Shown here in pieces: positions 62,982 through 64,000 of a DNA stretch of 64,000 bases. Position 1 is the stretch's first letter, and every line of letters starts with the position of its first letter. Source of the DNA: Planctomycetota bacterium. GTDB lineage: Bacteria > Planctomycetota > UBA1135 > UBA2386. Location of the stretch: the NCBI GenBank assembly GCA_020638695.1, contig JACKIB010000001.1, positions 1 to 64,000 on the forward strand. The letters are read 5' to 3'. The notes below the pieces were generated by a model, which was not told the DNA's origin, did no database searches, and saw nothing but the letters and a program-made list of their open reading frames with translations. A program made the translations under genes and the position numbers.

Positions 62982-64000
62982 GCGGGGTCCTCCACCGGGA
63001 AGAGCGAGCGGGGAGCCAGTTCCTGTAGGCCATCGATCACACGGTCGGGCCGGCAGGACCCGGACCGCTCGGCCGTGCTTCCGTGTCCGGTGCGCACCAG
63101 AGCGGTCCGTGCGCCGATCCGCTGCCCGAGCTCGATGTCACACACGTTGTCGCCGACCACCAGCAGGTCCGGGCCCAGCGGGCCGAACTCGCCACGCAGT
63201 GCCTCAACCATCCCGGGCAGCGGCTTGCGGCATGCACAGTGGTCCTCGGGTCGATGCGGGCAGTGCCACACGCCGTCGACCTCGGCGCCTTCTGCCGCGA
63301 GTAGCTCGAGCATGCGCTGGTTGACCGCAGCCACGTCGTCCTCGCCGTAATGACCGCGGCCAACACCTGCCTGGTTGGTCAGCACCGCGATTCGGTAGCC
63401 CCGAGCGCGGAACGCGCGGATCGCCGCAGCGGCGCCCGGCAGCAGCTTCACCGACTCGGGTCGTCCCAGGTCGGCGCGCTCCGCGATCAGGGTGCCGTCC
63501 CGGTCGAGGATCAGCAGACCGACCTGCTCCGGAGTCTCGGCCCGGGCCGTGGCATAGGCCTCGGGTGTGCCGATGTCATGGAACGCGGCGGTGACGCACC
63601 GGGCGTGCAGCCCGCGCGCGATCCAGCCGGGAAGCACGTCGTGCTCGAGGGAGAACGGAACGCCCTCGGGGAGCTCGGCGAGACGATCGCGCGCGAACAA
63701 GTAGACGCCGGCGTTGATCCAGCACGGCCCGTCCGTCGAGCCCTTCTCGTCGAACCCCTCGATGCGGTTGTCGGCACCGACCCGCAATTGCCCGAACCGG
63801 GATCCGTCTGCCACGCGAACGGCCAGCAGGCTCGCGTCAGGCCACGGGCCCGGTCCGAACGCGTCGTCGAGCGCGACGTCGACCTCCGAGTCGCCGTTCA
63901 ACACCAGCGCGTGCTCGGTGCTGACGAACGGCAGCGCGGCGCGCAGGGCTCCGGCGGTGCCCAGCGGAGCGCGCTCCCGCGCGTAGTGAAGGTCCAACCC
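62978..64000 (-). CDS. Fusion of sugar nucleotidyltransferase (HddC-like) and GmhB-like heptose bisphosphatase (partial)
   Basis: The gene runs off the right edge; about 340 residues are visible. The first part is the C-terminal two-thirds of a nucleotidyltransferase of the HddC/RmlA kind (LGTAGALRAALPFVSTEHAL, VLNGDSEVDV, WINAGVYLFARDRL). The second is an HAD-IIIA phosphatase: LLILDRDGTLI (D-x-D-G-T), LTNQAGVGRGHYGEDD, and the zinc site CPHRPEDHCACRKPLPGM typical of GmhB. Together with HddA this gives heptose-bisphosphate dephosphorylation and nucleotide activation in one polypeptide. Confidence 0.87.
   Translation of the reverse strand, partial: GLDLHYARERAPLGTAGALRAALPFVSTEHALVLNGDSEVDVALDDAFGPGPWPDASLLAVRVADGSRFGQLRVGADNRIEGFDEKGSTDGPCWINAGVYLFARDRLAELPEGVPFSLEHDVLPGWIARGLHARCVTAAFHDIGTPEAYATARAETPEQVGLLILDRDGTLIAERADLGRPESVKLLPGAAAAIRAFRARGYRIAVLTNQAGVGRGHYGEDDVAAVNQRMLELLAAEGAEVDGVWHCPHRPEDHCACRKPLPGMVEALRGEFGPLGPDLLVVGDNVCDIELGQRIGARTALVRTGHGSTAERSGSCRPDRVIDGLQELAPRSLFPVEDPA

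Overview
The window is GC-rich chromosomal DNA with 46 protein-coding genes, two of them cut by the window edges, and no rRNA or tRNA that I could see. Gene content points to a planctomycete-like bacterium: an ECF sigma factor next to a Ser/Thr kinase with a C-terminal formylglycine-enzyme-like domain, long HEAT-repeat proteins, secreted FG-GAP and choice-of-anchor-B proteins, and many large secreted proteins of unknown role. Clear Shine-Dalgarno sites are scarce and GTG starts are common. The phylum call is an inference from these families.

Layout. Positions 1-5173 (minus): a MacAB-like export operon (FG-GAP protein, adaptor, ATPase, two FtsX-type permeases). 5372-11950: two divergent HEAT-repeat proteins of 1442 and 718 aa. 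12382-13023: an RluA-type pseudouridine synthase between two 168-bp repeats. 13458-19189 (minus): five genes for coiled-coil, membrane and GYF_2-domain proteins, including a DUF6384-like protein. 19498-21381: a secreted repeat protein. 21571-24790 (minus): a Rab/Ras-like small GTPase with two small coiled-coil proteins and a membrane protein; three of the four share one N-terminal motif. 25453-27332 (minus): a NarL-type two-component pair. 28269-35270: DUF4332 and DUF502 proteins, a GT2-methyltransferase fusion, a GT39-type glycosyltransferase, a lipoprotein and an amidohydrolase. 35695-35973: a 92-aa secreted peptide with four HDGPG[AV]GGGY repeats. 36151-41634: secreted proteins and a zinc metalloprotease. 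42643-48518: a PhcB-like methyltransferase, ECF sigma factor, kinase and an unknown protein. 48786-53757: an RNase R-like exonuclease, a secreted unknown and glutamate dehydrogenase. 53816-64000: a surface-glycan region ending in a heptose-nucleotide pathway (HddA-like kinase, nucleotidyltransferase-GmhB fusion) joined to a two-subunit TPP-dependent dehydrogenase E1 and a GT2-GT4 fusion.

The intergenic DNA carries several families of short inverted-repeat elements of about 150-180 bp. Families A, B, E and F are bounded by the tetranucleotide CTAG and join end to end through shared CTAG sites. Family A has four copies of exactly 168 bp. They look like non-autonomous MITE-type elements that use CTAG as target; no transposase is in the window.

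The strongest candidates for undescribed biology are the small-GTPase module (21571-24790), the HDGPG peptide (35695-35973), the CTAG-bounded repeats, the five-gene coiled-coil operon (13458-19189) and the TPP-E1/heptose cluster (59850-64000).
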